The notes: a model not told the origin generated them from the letters alone. A DNA stretch of 64,000 nt from Manis javanica (GCF_040802235.1 NC_133156.1:146613173-146677172), one strand, 5' to 3'; positions 1 to 10,225 are shown, numbered from the stretch's first letter. Numbers and translations: made by a program.

Positions 1-184
1 CACCAGAACCGAGAAGAAGATCTTTGGCAGTATCTCCTGGTGCCCTCTGCAGACAGCATCACACGGCGCCAGTGGGCACATATGTCAAGGGCCCAGATCC
101 ATTTTGGCAGAGGTTAAGGACAGAACATTTGGAGCTAGAAGACAAAAAATGGTAACTATCATGTGACTCATTTAATCCAACAAT

Positions 185-298
185 TTAATGGTGGGGTATT
201 ATTAACCCTACTTACAGATACGAAAATTGAAACATAAATTAAGTAACTCACCAGACTTCACAGAGGAAGTGACAAAGCCAGGATTCCAATTTTAAAAT
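185..298 (+). repeat. MIR SINE fragment
   Basis: The stretch reads like the MIR core: a run of the type 'attaaccctacttacagat' followed by a degenerate 'aactgagg...gttaagtaactcacc...gccaggattccaa' pattern. It is old and diverged. The first 184 bases show nothing assignable. Confidence 0.6.
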
Positions 299-1660
299 GT
301 CTTGACCAACAGGAGCAAGTCAGGAGTCGTAAGTGGGGGGGTCTCTGTTCCAGGGTACCTCCATTTTAATGGATAGTTGTATTGCAACAGCCACTTTTCA
401 GTGATGACATTTTCATGATTGTAGCAGCTTTTCAAAATTGCCAGAAATAAACGAACCTCCAGAGGGACAAATGTGGTATTCGAGTGTATGCTTTCTTCTT
501 TTAAGAGTAAGCCTGTTTAAGCATTTTTGTGAAATATAAGCTTACGAGTTTTTCTCAAAGCAGAGGATAATCAGGAGGATCTGTGTGAGTTGAGATATGC
601 ATCTGACTTCACTGTCTCCCACACTCCTGGAAAACCACAGTGATGATATTTTAACAGACAGAGGGAAGGCGAGCGCAGAAGCAACACAATTTTGGAAGCT
701 GGAAAGCAACGGACAGCCGGTAGTAAAGCCTGAGAGTGAGAGCCTAGTAGTGGGAGCTCCACTGAGCAGTCCGTGTGCCCCACGCAGTCCCTGAGGGCCA
801 AGCCCCAACTCAGGCCAGGTTGGTTGAGGTGGTTTGAGAAGCGGCGGAATCCCAGGTCTCCCTCAGATGTGCTGCTGGATGGAGGGTGTGGGATTGGTAG
901 AGGGCTGGGGAGCCACATAGGCTGCACACTTGCCCTTCCTCTGCTCCCAGAATGTTTGGGGAAGCCAAACCCCGGTCTCCCAGCAGGAGATTATTGGAAG
1001 TCACTTCTCTGGAACCTGTCCAGCTCTAGAGAAAAGATGTAAAGATACTGGCCTTGGGGCTTCTAAGAAATGGGCCACTCACGTGTCCCCCTCAAAGATG
1101 ATGAGCACTACTGCCAGTATGGCTTGTAGCCCTTGCTTAACCAAGATAGACAACCAAAGATTACCAGACCCCAGGAAACAAACCTCCGGCACAGGGATCA
1201 AAGCAAAGGGGGAGAAGCAGCTAGAAGAAGCACAGAGGACACAGGGAGAAGAAACTTCTTAAAAATGCCTTATATTGAGAAATAAGCTAGACAGCGATGG
1301 GGGTGGATAGCTAAGCCTGATGAGACAGTTTAAAAACCAAACAGCAACAAAAAAGAGGATGTTGCTAACATGAACAGTTATACTGAAGTTTTTTCCATCA
1401 GTTTTAATTAACATTTTGGCAAGGGGCTTCTGCTCCAGAAAGAGGGCATTGCAGAAGAAAAGATGAATCTGGCGGAGACACAGGTGCACTTGTATATGCC
1501 AGGGAATCTTGGAAGTAGATCTGCAGATTGGAAGATTGAATTACTCATTGCAGGTAGGCTATAACGAAGATAGCATTTTCACTTAAAACCCTGTGTTCCC
1601 TTCAAACTTTGAAATACCTATGGAAAAGATGGATAAAATAAATTTCCTAATAAAGCATCA
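299..1660. other. Unassigned non-coding stretch
   Basis: No gene is recognised. Open frames of 60-118 codons occur on both strands, but they overlap each other, match no family I know and have no splice-site context worth defending. Confidence 0.5.
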
Positions 1661-1765
1661 CAAATATACATCACTTTGACCCAGCAAGTCCACTACCTAG
1701 ACTTGTGTAAGATGTATAAGATGATGTGTGCACATCACACAGTGCAACAGAAAGCTGGGAAGACC
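1661..1765 (+). mobile_element. Old L1 ORF2 C-terminal fragment
   Basis: The text 'ctttgacccagcaagtccac' followed by a degenerate stretch with 'gtaagatgt' matches the region of L1 ORF2 encoding the conserved '[11 protein letters not shown]' segment near the C-terminus. It is short, heavily mutated and not codable. Confidence 0.5.
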
Positions 1766-1894
1766 CTTGATGACAGTGACTTCTGACATCTGATGGTAGT
1801 GACTTGCGTCTTGCTGGCACTTCATTCCTTTCTGAGTCAGATACATCCAGGATCATCCCTATGTTTGATGATTCCCTCAGAGAACTCATTATAG

Positions 1895-2390
1895 ATGGAC
1901 TGACTCACAGCTCTGATTTATTAAAGTGAAAGTATTGCTGACTTGCAAAGAAAGGGTGCATGGGGTGACATCCAGAGGAAGTCAGGCACGAACTTCCGAG
2001 AATCCTCTCCCAGGGGAGTCACACGGATACACTTGATTCATCCAGTGGATGGCAAAAACAGGTGAAACACTGTCTATCAGGGAAGCTCCTGAGAGACTCA
2101 GTACCCAGCATGTTTTACTGGGGACTGGTCACATAGGTACCCTCTGCCTAGCACACACAAAGTTCCAGACTTCCACAGGAAGGCAGTGTTCAGTATATGG
2201 TTTACATAAACAGTTGAGACACAGCCAACCCTCCTTGTCTATTAGGGGGTGGGGAATACTCCTGAAATCCAGGTTCCCAGAAACCCACCACCTGCCAGCC
2301 TTGCATGAAGCTGTCCTGAAGACAGTGGTCCCACACCTGCTGTACTCACTGCCATCACAGTGCTGTGGGTTCCACACTTTGATGGAGTGA
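1895..2390 (-). mobile_element. Old ERVL-type LTR, antisense (MER21-like, provisional)
   Basis: The stretch begins with 'gctctgatttattaaagtga', the reverse of an LTR polyadenylation region (AATAAA on the minus strand). It continues through segments such as 'ggggactggtcacataggta' and 'ccaggttcccagaaacccac' that I associate with an old ERVL LTR. The subfamily is from memory. The 113-codon plus-strand open frame across it is probably fortuitous. Confidence 0.45.
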
Positions 2391-2399
2391 GTGCCAGGT

Positions 2400-3005
2400 G
2401 AGGGGAGCAGGGAGCTGAGGCTTCTCAGGCCAACAGCTCACATGGAACTGAATCCAGCCGACAACATGAGTCTTGCCAATGGGTTTTGGCCCTGGGCAAG
2501 TTCACTGTGGATTCAGTGAGACCGAGAAATGACAATGGAACGTTCTTGGGGTGAAAGGGTTTATTACCTGGCTGTTCTCCTGGCAGTAGGTTGAGCACTA
2601 GAATTATGTCTGCATCCTGTAGGACTGCAGGTCTGTAATCCTCCTTCATCTCTGCCTCTGCCCAGAGCACTGGGCAGAGCTCTTTATACAGTGACTCAGT
2701 CAGTAATAGCTTATTGTCTAGGGTATGGAAGCAGCAGCCCAGCAGCAGGCCAGTTACATCGTCAAGTAGTTTAGGGTCAGGGGAGGATCCTGGCCACAGG
2801 CACTCCCATTTCCCCACACAGAGCTTGGGGAAGGTCCTTCCCTGGGTGAGTCTTGGGATGGTCATGGCCTCTTGAGGCCTTGAAGGTAAAGAACCAGCCA
2901 AGCCACGCCTGGATTCCTGATCCACAGAAACAGTGAGACAATAAATATAGTTTCAAGTGCTTCCTTCTGTGGTAATTTGTTACCCAGCTGTGGATGGCTG
3001 ATACA
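2400..3005 (+). mobile_element. Old MaLR/MLT-like LTR, split by a younger LTR
   Basis: The left part (about 2400-2466) contains 'ggaactgaatccagccgaca'. The right part (2819-3005) contains 'cagaaacagtgagacaataa', the usual polyadenylation region of this LTR class, then 'gtggtaatttgttacccagc'. The two parts become continuous if the younger LTR at 2467-2818 is removed. A sister copy lies at 35865-37060. Confidence 0.55.
2467..2818 (-). mobile_element. Solo ERV LTR, copy A
   Basis: This ~350-bp unit is shared with 13654-14057 (same orientation) and 34143-34487 (opposite). On the minus strand it begins with TGTGGGGA, has a TATA-like 'tgtataaagagctctgccc' promoter segment, then an AATAAA signal (plus-strand 'gggtttattacc', about 2558-2563). 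It ends in a sequence related to the '...gacaagaca' terminus of copy B. No gag/pol/env flanks it, so it is a solo LTR. It sits inside an older MLT-like LTR. The target duplication is not clean here. Confidence 0.7.
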
Positions 3006-3009
3006 TTCA

Positions 3010-3135
3010 CTTACTTGCTGGGCCTCTACTTGCTCATCTGTGAAATGGGCATAATGATAGTACCCACCTGATAGGATGTGCTGAGGTCTGAATAAGTGAC
3101 CAAATGGGACACACTGAGAATAGCACCTAGCAGCT
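3010..3135 (-). repeat. MIR SINE fragment, antisense
   Basis: The segment 'ggcctctacttgctcatctg' plus 'tgaaatgggcataatgatag' plus 'tacccacc' is the standard reverse complement of the MIR core. Confidence 0.75.
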
Positions 3136-3689
3136 AGTGTTTCAAGGTGAAGGCTGATTTTTTTGGCTGCTAAGACAAGGCATTCACTGATAAGCACTTG
3201 TTCCTTCTTGCTATTGAATAAAATCTTTTGGTTAGAGGAGACATCAGGTGGGTGAAGTGCATGCAGTCAGCCATGGGTGTCGCTCACAGCGTGCTGCCAC
3301 AGCTAAGGAGTGACTAGCACGGTCAGTCTTAGAAGCAAAGCCCTAAGGATCAAACAGCATCGCATGGTTCATAGGCTCTTGTTGTTTCTTTTTATGGGGA
3401 GGGGGCATTTCAGGATGCTCCTAAACAAGCCAGGAGCTGGGCACAGCAGGAAATATGGGATTGCATGATGGACCCCAATCTTTGATTTCAAACACCAGTT
3501 TCTACCACCTGTCCTTTTCATCCTCAAAGTCAAACTTTAGTATTGAAGCTTAATTTAAACTAGCGAATGAAAAACTAAAAACAACTGGAAAATATTGGCC
3601 TCAAATTAAAAGCAGCCAAGCACTGGAGAAATGAGGCCAATGAGTGCTCTGATTAAATTATCTGTAAGATTGTTGTTGGTGTCAGGAGG
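3136..3689. other. Unassigned non-coding stretch (L1-A 3' flank)
   Basis: Nothing recognisable; AT-rich toward the right end. It is the pre-insertion flank of the young L1. Confidence 0.5.
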
Positions 3690-3704
3690 TAGACTGTACC
3701 TTTT
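3690..3704. repeat. Target-site duplication of L1-A, left copy
   Basis: The 15-mer tagactgtacctttt is repeated exactly at 12525-12539. Its last four T's merge with the poly(T), as expected for L1 endonuclease cutting at TTTT/A. An exact 15-bp match suggests recent insertion. Confidence 0.93.
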
Positions 3705-3714
3705 TTTTTTTTTT
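3701..3714 (-). other. Terminal poly(A) of L1-A (T14 on plus)
   Basis: T14 at the 3' junction of the insertion, directly abutting and overlapping the target duplication. It is the poly(A) tail from which reverse transcription was primed. Confidence 0.9.
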
Positions 3715-4181
3715 GACATACTTTAATTTTTATTGATACAGTATCAGAGCTTAACAATTTCAGTGTGCATTATAATGGCATATTTCTTTAAAGTATTTGA
3801 TACTACAGATATACAAAGGCACGTCAAAAATTGGCTTTCTGAATGGAACAGTATCAAATTTGCCTTCCAGAACAACACAAAATAAAATTTTTAAAACATT
3901 TAGATAGATATCAGAATAATCTTAGCTTGACACTAAACAATCATACTACATACATGGTATCACATGAGGGAAACATGGGGAACAAGCTATGTATACGTGA
4001 TAAATGGGGTTCAGGGCAGTCCAAAGACCTCTGTGTATCGTGATTTCACAGAGTACATGTAAATGCTTCTAGAAACATGGAGAAATCATTTCAACGGTTG
4101 TTATTAATATATAGTGGCTCTCTGCCAATACCCACCATCTAATTATATATGTGCAAGGACTCTTAACTCACTCTAGATACA
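3715..4181 (-). other. L1-A tail segment 3: polyadenylated mRNA-like 3' end
   Basis: On the minus strand this 467-bp segment ends with AATAAA (3729-3734) 14 bases before the poly(A). It is AT-rich and non-coding, with the character of a cellular 3' UTR. I do not recognise the source gene. It is either the last of a chain of 3' transductions or a template-switched RNA. The 66-codon plus-strand frame inside it is not meaningful. Confidence 0.65.
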
Positions 4182-4193
4182 TTTTTTTTTTTT
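4182..4193 (-). other. Internal poly(A) tract of L1-A tail (T12 on plus)
   Basis: T12 separating tail segments 2 and 3. It lies 18 bases downstream (minus strand) of the AATAAA at 4212-4217. Confidence 0.85.
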
Positions 4194-5153
4194 GAGAGGG
4201 CATCTCTCATATTTATTGATCAAATGGTTGTTAACAACAATAAAATTCAGTACAGGGGGGTCAACGCTCAATGTACAATCATTAATCCATCTCAAGCCTA
4301 ATTCTCGTCAGTCTCCAATCTTCTGAAGCATAACAAACAAGTTCTTACATGGTGAACGAATTCTTACATAGTGAATAAATTCTTACATGGTGAACAGTAC
4401 AAGGGCATTCATCACAGAAACTTTCGGTTTTGATCATGCAATATGACCTATAAACAATCAGGTCAAATATGAATATTCGTTTGATTTTTGTACTTGATCT
4501 ATATGTTGATCCCACATTTCTCCTATTGTTATTATTATTTTTATTTTTAATAAAATGCTGAAGTGGTAGGTAGATGCAAGATAAAGGTAGAAAACATAGT
4601 TTAGTGCTGTAAGAAGGCAAATGTAGATGATCAGATGATCAGGTGTGTGCCTATGGACTAAGTATTAATCCAGGCTAGACAAGGGCAGCAAGACATCCAC
4701 GGATGCAGAAGATTTCTCTCAAAGCAGGGGGGGTGAGGTTCTGAGCCTCACCTCTGTTGATCCCCAAATTCTCACCTGATGGCCCCCCTGCGACTGTGCC
4801 TGTCTTAGGTTGTTCCTCCCTTGAGGAATCTTACCCGTCTCTGGCTAACCAGTCATCTTCCGGGGCCATACAGGGAAATGTAAAGTTGGTAAGTGAGAGA
4901 GAAGCCATATTGTTTGCAAAGGTTAGCTTTTTACTTCTTTGCAGATTTATGCCTTGTGGCTTCTATGCCCAGCACTTGTCTCGAGGTATCTTTACCACCT
5001 AGAGGAATTATGATACTCGGTAAATTCGATATGAGGCACGAATTCTATTTAAGGGTTGTAATTAGGAAGGAAGAAGAAAAGCTATAGATGTAGCATATGA
5101 AGGAAACATGGGAGGATTGATTATTTCTTTGACATATCTTCTTGTAGAGTACC

Positions 5154-5390
5154 TTAAGTATGTATAGGTTTTAAACTACTAACTAATTTGCACACACATA
5201 TTAACATAATAGGAATACGGTGACATAAACAAAGCAAATCTATAATTACCATCCATCTCCAGTGAAGCCAAGAAAACCATTTAGGCACCCTAGGCATTTG
5301 TGAAAATTTATCTATGATATGATGGATATTGTCCAACTGTACTTGAACCATCAGACAAATTAAAGCAGCCCATTTCTGGGATCTGTTCAC
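5154..5390 (-). pseudogene. Degenerate retroviral env, membrane-proximal and anchor region
   Basis: The open frame of 78 codons overlaps the previous env fragment in a different frame. Its second half has a Trp-rich membrane-proximal stretch ('WFSWLHWRW', about residues 38-46). A hydrophobic, Cys-containing segment with interspersed polar residues follows (about 47-69). This order is typical of the C-terminal third of a retroviral TM subunit. The overlap shows that at least one frameshift separates ectodomain and anchor, so no functional Env can be made. Confidence 0.6.
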
Positions 5391-5595
5391 ATCCCATATG
5401 TTCTTTTAACCATAGATAGTCTATAGTCATGAGATTTTGGAGTGCTACAACTTGCACCCCTCCCAACTCCTGGTTGAGTTCCAACAGTACAGATCCGGTC
5501 AAATTCGTTGTCTCACTGTATGCACATGCCAGCCTAGACATCTCCCTCCTCATTCCTATGGCAAGTCCAGGAGACGGTGGGCTGGATGCAGCCAC
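5308..5595 (-). pseudogene. Degenerate retroviral env, transmembrane-subunit ectodomain
   Basis: Retroviral TM drives membrane fusion; this copy is a broken fossil. The 95-codon frame has a small-residue N-terminal stretch (residues 2-13) in the fusion-peptide position. A heptad-like region (about 25-60) ends in 'ALQNLMTIDY', in the position of the conserved LQN/immunosuppressive-type motif. A disulfide motif related to CX6CC follows: Cys69, six residues, then Gly76-Cys77, so the first Cys of the CC pair is lost. FNLSD follows directly, a combination known from alpharetrovirus-type TM proteins. The frame ends at a stop, and the membrane anchor continues in another frame at 5154-5390. The class assignment is by eye only. 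Confidence 0.7.
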
Positions 5596-5833
5596 AACCG
5601 CAGCATCATCCGGATCCCTGTGGAGGCTTTTTGATGATCATCCCCCGGCACAAGTCCTCCAGAGAGTGCTGATGCCAGAAGCTCCTACTCATATCGTATC
5701 TTAGTTCATTTTCTGGGTATCCAAGCTAGGCCTTGATCTTCTGCATAGAAACAAACAGACCCTTTGCCCACACTTTGACATGCCCTCTATACCACTGTGC
5801 AGAACTCATTGGAGGTCAGCACACAGTAACTGC

Positions 5834-5854
5834 TTTTTTTTTTTTTTTTTTTTT
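5834..5854 (-). other. Internal poly(A) tract of L1-A tail (T21 on plus)
   Basis: An uninterrupted T21 separates tail segments 1 and 2. No canonical AATAAA is visible just upstream of it in segment 1. Confidence 0.85.
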
Positions 5855-6005
5855 TAATTAAGAGAAAGGAATATTATCAGAAAAGAGTACCTCCATAGCT
5901 GATCATCTGACACCCTTTAAGTGATCAACATTAAGGATATTTAAAGCATGCATGCGTTGATCTTTGATTTACCAATAGTTTTATCCTGTTAAGGAGTAAT
6001 CCCCC
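5855..6005 (-). other. L1-A tail segment 1: short transduced-like segment
   Basis: 151 bp of non-coding sequence between the L1 poly(A)/(GAAA)n tail and the T21 tract. It contains a palindromic 'gcatgcatgc'. It has no counterpart in the 3' ends of the other two L1 copies in this window. It is the first candidate 3' transduction. Confidence 0.55.
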
Positions 6006-6043
6006 TTTTCTTTCTTTCTTTCTTTCTTTTTTTTTTTTTTTTT
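6006..6043 (-). repeat. L1-A proper poly(A) followed by (GAAA)n
   Basis: On the minus strand the L1 3' UTR ends in A17 and then about five GAAA units, a common way for L1 tails to evolve. This marks the original 3' terminus of the element. The nearest upstream signal is ATTAAA rather than AATAAA, a weak signal that would favour read-through. Confidence 0.85.
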
Positions 6044-6383
6044 AATTTTTAATCTACACTTACATGAAGAATACTATGTTTACTATGCTCTCCCCTATAT
6101 CAGGTCCCCCCTAACAACCACATTACGGTTACTGTCCATCAGCTTAGCAAAATGTTGTAGAGTCACTACTTGTCCTCTCTGTGTTGTGCAGCCCACCCTC
6201 CCCTTTCTCCCTCCCCCCATGCATGCTAATCTTAATACCCCCCTTCTTCTTCCCCCCCCTTATCCCTCCCTGCCCACCCATCCTCCCCAGTTCCTTTCCC
6301 TTTGGTACCTGTTAGTCCATTTTTGGGTTCTGTAATTCTGCTGCTGTTTTGTTCCTTCAGTTTTTCCTTTGTTCCTATACTCC
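6044..6383 (-). other. L1-A 3' UTR
   Basis: Between the ORF2 stop and the first poly(A). It contains the G-rich run typical of L1 3' UTRs (C-rich on plus, about 6185-6300). The distal part aligns by eye with the 3' UTRs of L1-B (16422-16790) and L1-C (41016-41315), for example 'gagtcactacttgtc' shared with L1-B and, reversed, 'gacaagtagtgattc' in L1-C. Confidence 0.85.
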
Positions 6384-8810
6384 TCAGATGAGTGAAATCA
6401 TTTGGTATTTCTCTTTCTCCACTTGGCTTATTTCACTGAGCATAATACTCTCCAGCTCCATCCATGTTGCTGCAAATGGTTGGATTTTTCCACTTCTTAT
6501 GGCTGAGTAGTATTCCATTGTGTATATGTACCACATCTTCTTTATCCATTCATCTACCGATGGACATTTAGGTTGCTTCCAATTCTTGGCTATTGTAAAT
6601 AGTGCTGCGATAAACATAGGAGTGCATCTGTCTTTCTCAAACTTGATTGCTGCGTTCTTAGGGTAAATTCCTAGGAGTGGAATTCCTGGGTCAAATGGTA
6701 GGTCTGTTTTGAGCATTTTGATGCACCTCCATACTGCTTTCCACAATGGTTGAACTAATTTACATTCCCACCAGCAGTGTAGGAGGGTTCCCCTTTCTCC
6801 ACAGCCTCGCCAACATTTGTTGTTGTTTGTCTTTTGGATGGCAGCTATCCTTACTGGTGTGAGGTGATACCTCATTGTAGTTTTAATTTGCATTTCCCTG
6901 ATAATTAGCGATGTGGAGCATCTTTTCATGTGTCTCTTGGCCATCTGTATTTCTTTTTTGGAGAACTGTCTGTTCAGTTCCTCTGCCCATTTTTTAATTG
7001 GGTTATTTGTTTTTTGTTTGTTGAGGCGTGTGAGCTCTTTATATATTCTGGACGTCAAGCCTTTATCGGATCTGTCATTTTCAAATATATTCTCCCATAC
7101 TGTAGGGTTCCTTTTTGTTCTATTGATGGTATCTTTCGCTGTACAGAAGCTTTTCAGCTTAATGTAGTCCCACTTGCTCATTTTTGCTGTTGTTTTCCTT
7201 GCCCGGGGAGATATGTTCAAGAAGAGATCACTCATGTTTATGTCTAAGAGGTTTTTGCCTATGTTTTTTTCCAAGAGTTTAATGGTTTCATGACTTACAT
7301 TCAGGTCTTTGATCCATTTTGAGTTTACCTTTGTATATGGGGTTAGACAATGGTCCAGTTTCATTCTCCTACATGTAGCTGTCCAGTTTTGCCAGCACCA
7401 TCTGTTGAAGAGACTGTCATTTTGCCATTGTATGTCCATGGCTCCTTTATCAAATATTAATTGGCCATATATGTTTGGGTTAATTTCTGGGGTCTCTAAT
7501 CTGTTCCACTGGTCTGTGGCTCTGTTCTTGTGCCAGTACCAAATTGTCTTGATTACTATGGCTTTGTAGTAGAGCTTGAAGTTGGGGAGTGAGATCCCCC
7601 CTACTTTATTCTTCTTTTTCAGGATTGCTTTGGCTATTCGGGGTCTTTGGTGTTTCCATATGAATTTCTGAATTATTTGTTCCAATTCATTGAAGAATGT
7701 TGCTGGTAATTTGAGAGGGATTGCATCAAATCTGTATATTGCTTTGGGCAGGATGGCCATTTTGACGATATTAATTCTTCCTAGCCATGAGCATGGGATG
7801 AGTTTCCATTTATTAGTGTCCCCTTTAATTTCTCTTAAGAGTGACTTGTAGTTTTCAGAGTATAAGTCTTTCACTTCTTTGGTTAGGTTTATTCCTAGGT
7901 ATTTTATTCTTTTTGATGCAATGGTGAATGGAATTGTTTTCGTGATTTCTCTTTCTATTGATTCGTTGTTAGTGTATAGGAAAGCTACAGATTTCTGTGT
8001 GTTAATTTTGTATCCTGCAACTTTGCTGTATTCCGATATCAGTTCTAGTAGTTTTGGAGTGGAGTCTTCAGGGTTTTTTATGTACAGTATCATATCATCT
8101 GCAAATAGTGACAGTTTAACTTCTTCTTTACCAATCTGGATTCCTTGTATTTCTTTGTTTTGTCTGATTGCCGTGGCTAGGACCTCCAGTACTATGTTAA
8201 ATAACAGTGGGGAGAGTGGGCATCCCTGTCTGGTTCCCGATCTCAGTGGAAATGCTTTCAGCTTCTCGCTGTTCAGTATAATGCTGGCTGTGGGTTTATC
8301 ATATATGGCCTTTATTATGTTGAGATACTTGCCCTCTATTCCCATTTTGCTGAGAGTTTTTATCATTAATGGATGTTGAATTTTGTCAAATGCTTTTTCA
8401 GCATCTATGGAGATGATCATGTGGTTTTTGTCTTTCTTTTTGTTGATGTGGTGGATGATGTTGATGGATTTTCGAATGTTGTACCATCCTTGCATCCCTG
8501 CGATGAACCCCACTTGGTCATGGTGTACGATCCTTTTGATATACTGTTGAATTCTGTTTGCTAATATTTTATTGAGTATTTTTGCATCTACATTCATCAG
8601 GGATATTGGTCTGTAATTTTCTTTTTTGGTGGGGTCTTTGCCTGGTTTTGGTATTAGGGTGATGTTGGCCTCATAGAATGAGTTTGGGAGTATTCCCTCT
8701 TCTTCTATTTTGTGGAACACTTTAAGGAGAATGGGTATTATGTCTTCTCTGTGTGTCTGATAAAATTCCGAGGTAAATCCGTCCGGCCCCGGGGTTTTGT
8801 TCTTGGGTAG
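6384..8810 (-). pseudogene. L1-A ORF2p, reverse transcriptase and C-terminal part
   Basis: Second part of ORF2p, the L1 enzyme that nicks target DNA and reverse-transcribes its RNA in the nucleus. The frame is open from the frameshift near 8810 to the TGA at 6384; its first Met is at 8720. The RT domain covers about the first 300 residues: '[16 protein letters not shown]' holds the first catalytic Asp, '[15 protein letters not shown]' is the primer-grip region, and FADDMILY is the catalytic YXDD-type box. Thumb and linker follow. The Cys-rich C-terminal motif is '[18 protein letters not shown]'. The end reads MISLI-stop. No stop interrupts 778 codons, so the copy is young. Confidence 0.93.
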
Positions 8811-10225
8811 TTTTTGATTACTGTTTCAATTTCTTTGCTTGTAATTGGTTTGTTTAACTTTTGTGTTTCTTCCTTGGTCAGTCTTGGGAGGTTGTATTTT
8901 TCTAGGAAGTTGTCCATTTCTTCTAGGTTTTCCAGCTTGTTGGCATATAGGTTTTCATAGTAGTCTTTAATAATTCTTTGTATTTCTGTGTAGTCTGTCG
9001 TGATTTTTCCATTCTCATTTCTGATTATGTTGATTTGTGTTGACTCTCTTTTTCTCTTAATAAGTTGGGCTAGAGGCTTATCTATTTTGTTTATTTTCTC
9101 AAAGAACCAGCTCTTGGTTTCGTTGATTTTTGCTATTGTTTTATTCTTCTCAATTTTGTTTATTTCTTCTCTGATCTTTATTATGTCCCTCCTTCTGCTG
9201 ACTTTAGGCCTCATTTGTTCTTCTTTTTCCAGTTTTAATAATTGTGATGTTAGACTATTCATTTGGGATTTTTCTTCCTTCTTCAAGTGTGCCTGGATTG
9301 CTATATACTTTCCTCTTAAGACTGCTTTCGCTGCATCCCACAGAAGTTGGGGCTTAGTGTTGTTGTTGTCATTTGTTTCTATATATTCCTTGATCTCTAT
9401 TTTGATTTGTTCATTGATCCATTGATTATTTAGTAGCATGTTGTTAAGCCTCCATGTGTTTGTGAGCCTTTTTGTTTTCTTTGTAGAATTTATTTCTACT
9501 TTCATACCTTTGTGGTCTGAAAAATTGGTTGGTAGAATTTCAATATTTTGGAATTTACTGAGGCTCTTTTTGTGAGCTAGTATGTGGTCTATTCTGGAGA
9601 ATGTTCCATGTGCACTTGAGAAGAATGTATATCCTGTTGCTTTTGGATGTAGAGTTCTATATATGTCTATTAGGTCCATCTGTTCTAGTGTGTTGTTCAG
9701 TGCCTGTGTGTCTTTACTTATTTTCTGCCCGGTGGATCTATCCTTTGGGGTGAGTGGTGTGTTGAAGTCTCCTACAATGAATGCATTGCAGTCTATTTCC
9801 CTCTTTAGTTCTGTTAGTATTTGCTTCACATATGCTGGTGCTTCTGTATTGGGTGCATATATATTTAGAATGGTTATATCCTCTTGTTGGACTGAGCCCT
9901 TTATCATTATGTAGTGGCCTTCTTTATCTCTTGTTACTTTCTTTGTTTTGAAGTCTATTTTGTCTGATATTAGTACTGCAACCCCTGCTTTCTTCTCACT
10001 GTTGTTTGCCTGAAATATGTTTTTCCATCCCTTGACTTTTAGTCTATGCTTATCTTTGGGTTTAAGGTGAGTTTCTTGTAAGCAGCATATAGATGGGTCT
10101 TGCTTTTTTATCCATTCTATTACTCTGTGTCTTTTGATTGGTGCATTAAGTCCATTTACATTTAGGGTGACTATTGAGAGATACGTACTTATTGCTATTT
10201 CAGGCTTTAGATTCGTGGTTACCAA
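8738..10225 (-). pseudogene. L1-A ORF2p, endonuclease and linker part
   Basis: First part of ORF2p, an APE-type endonuclease that nicks target DNA at TTTT/A-like sites. The Met at 10225 gives the usual spacing before 'LNVNGLN'. Catalytic features visible: Asn in NVNGLN (about residue 23), Glu in 'LQETH', Asp and Asn in 'VGDFNTPL', and Ser-Asp-His in 'NFSDHKG'. A long Lys/Glu-rich linker leads toward the RT domain. Around the run of five T's at 8811-8815 the frame shifts by one base. The last ~25 codons down to the stop at 8738 are therefore out of frame. The total span to 6384 corresponds to about 1,280 codons, normal for L1 ORF2. This shift is the only visible break in ORF2. Confidence 0.93.

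Larger units (their letters stand above)
4194..5833 (-). mobile_element. L1-A tail segment 2: retroviral env-LTR-derived module (SINE-R/SVA-like)
   Basis: A 1.64-kb segment from the 3' end of an endogenous retrovirus RNA. On the minus strand it starts in a surface-subunit-like stretch with a Trp-Ile-Pro motif (about 5710-5770). It runs through transmembrane-subunit remnants (5154-5595), then ~950 bp of non-coding sequence that I infer to be U3 and R of the 3' LTR. It stops 18 bases after AATAAA (4212-4217) in poly(A). No U5 follows, as expected if a polyadenylated retroviral transcript was copied. Primate SVA elements have this architecture in their SINE-R part. The LTR start and polypurine tract were not located. 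Confidence 0.7.

Noticed and set aside
4182..5854. Segment 2 as a later independent insertion into the L1 tail
   Set aside because: No target-site duplication was found at its edges, whereas the outer 15-bp duplication is exact. Kept only as an alternative.
9000..9425. 141-codon plus-strand frame with hydrophobic, membrane-like composition
   Set aside because: It is the antisense shadow of L1-A ORF2; A-rich coding on the minus strand gives Phe/Leu/Ile-rich frames on the plus strand.
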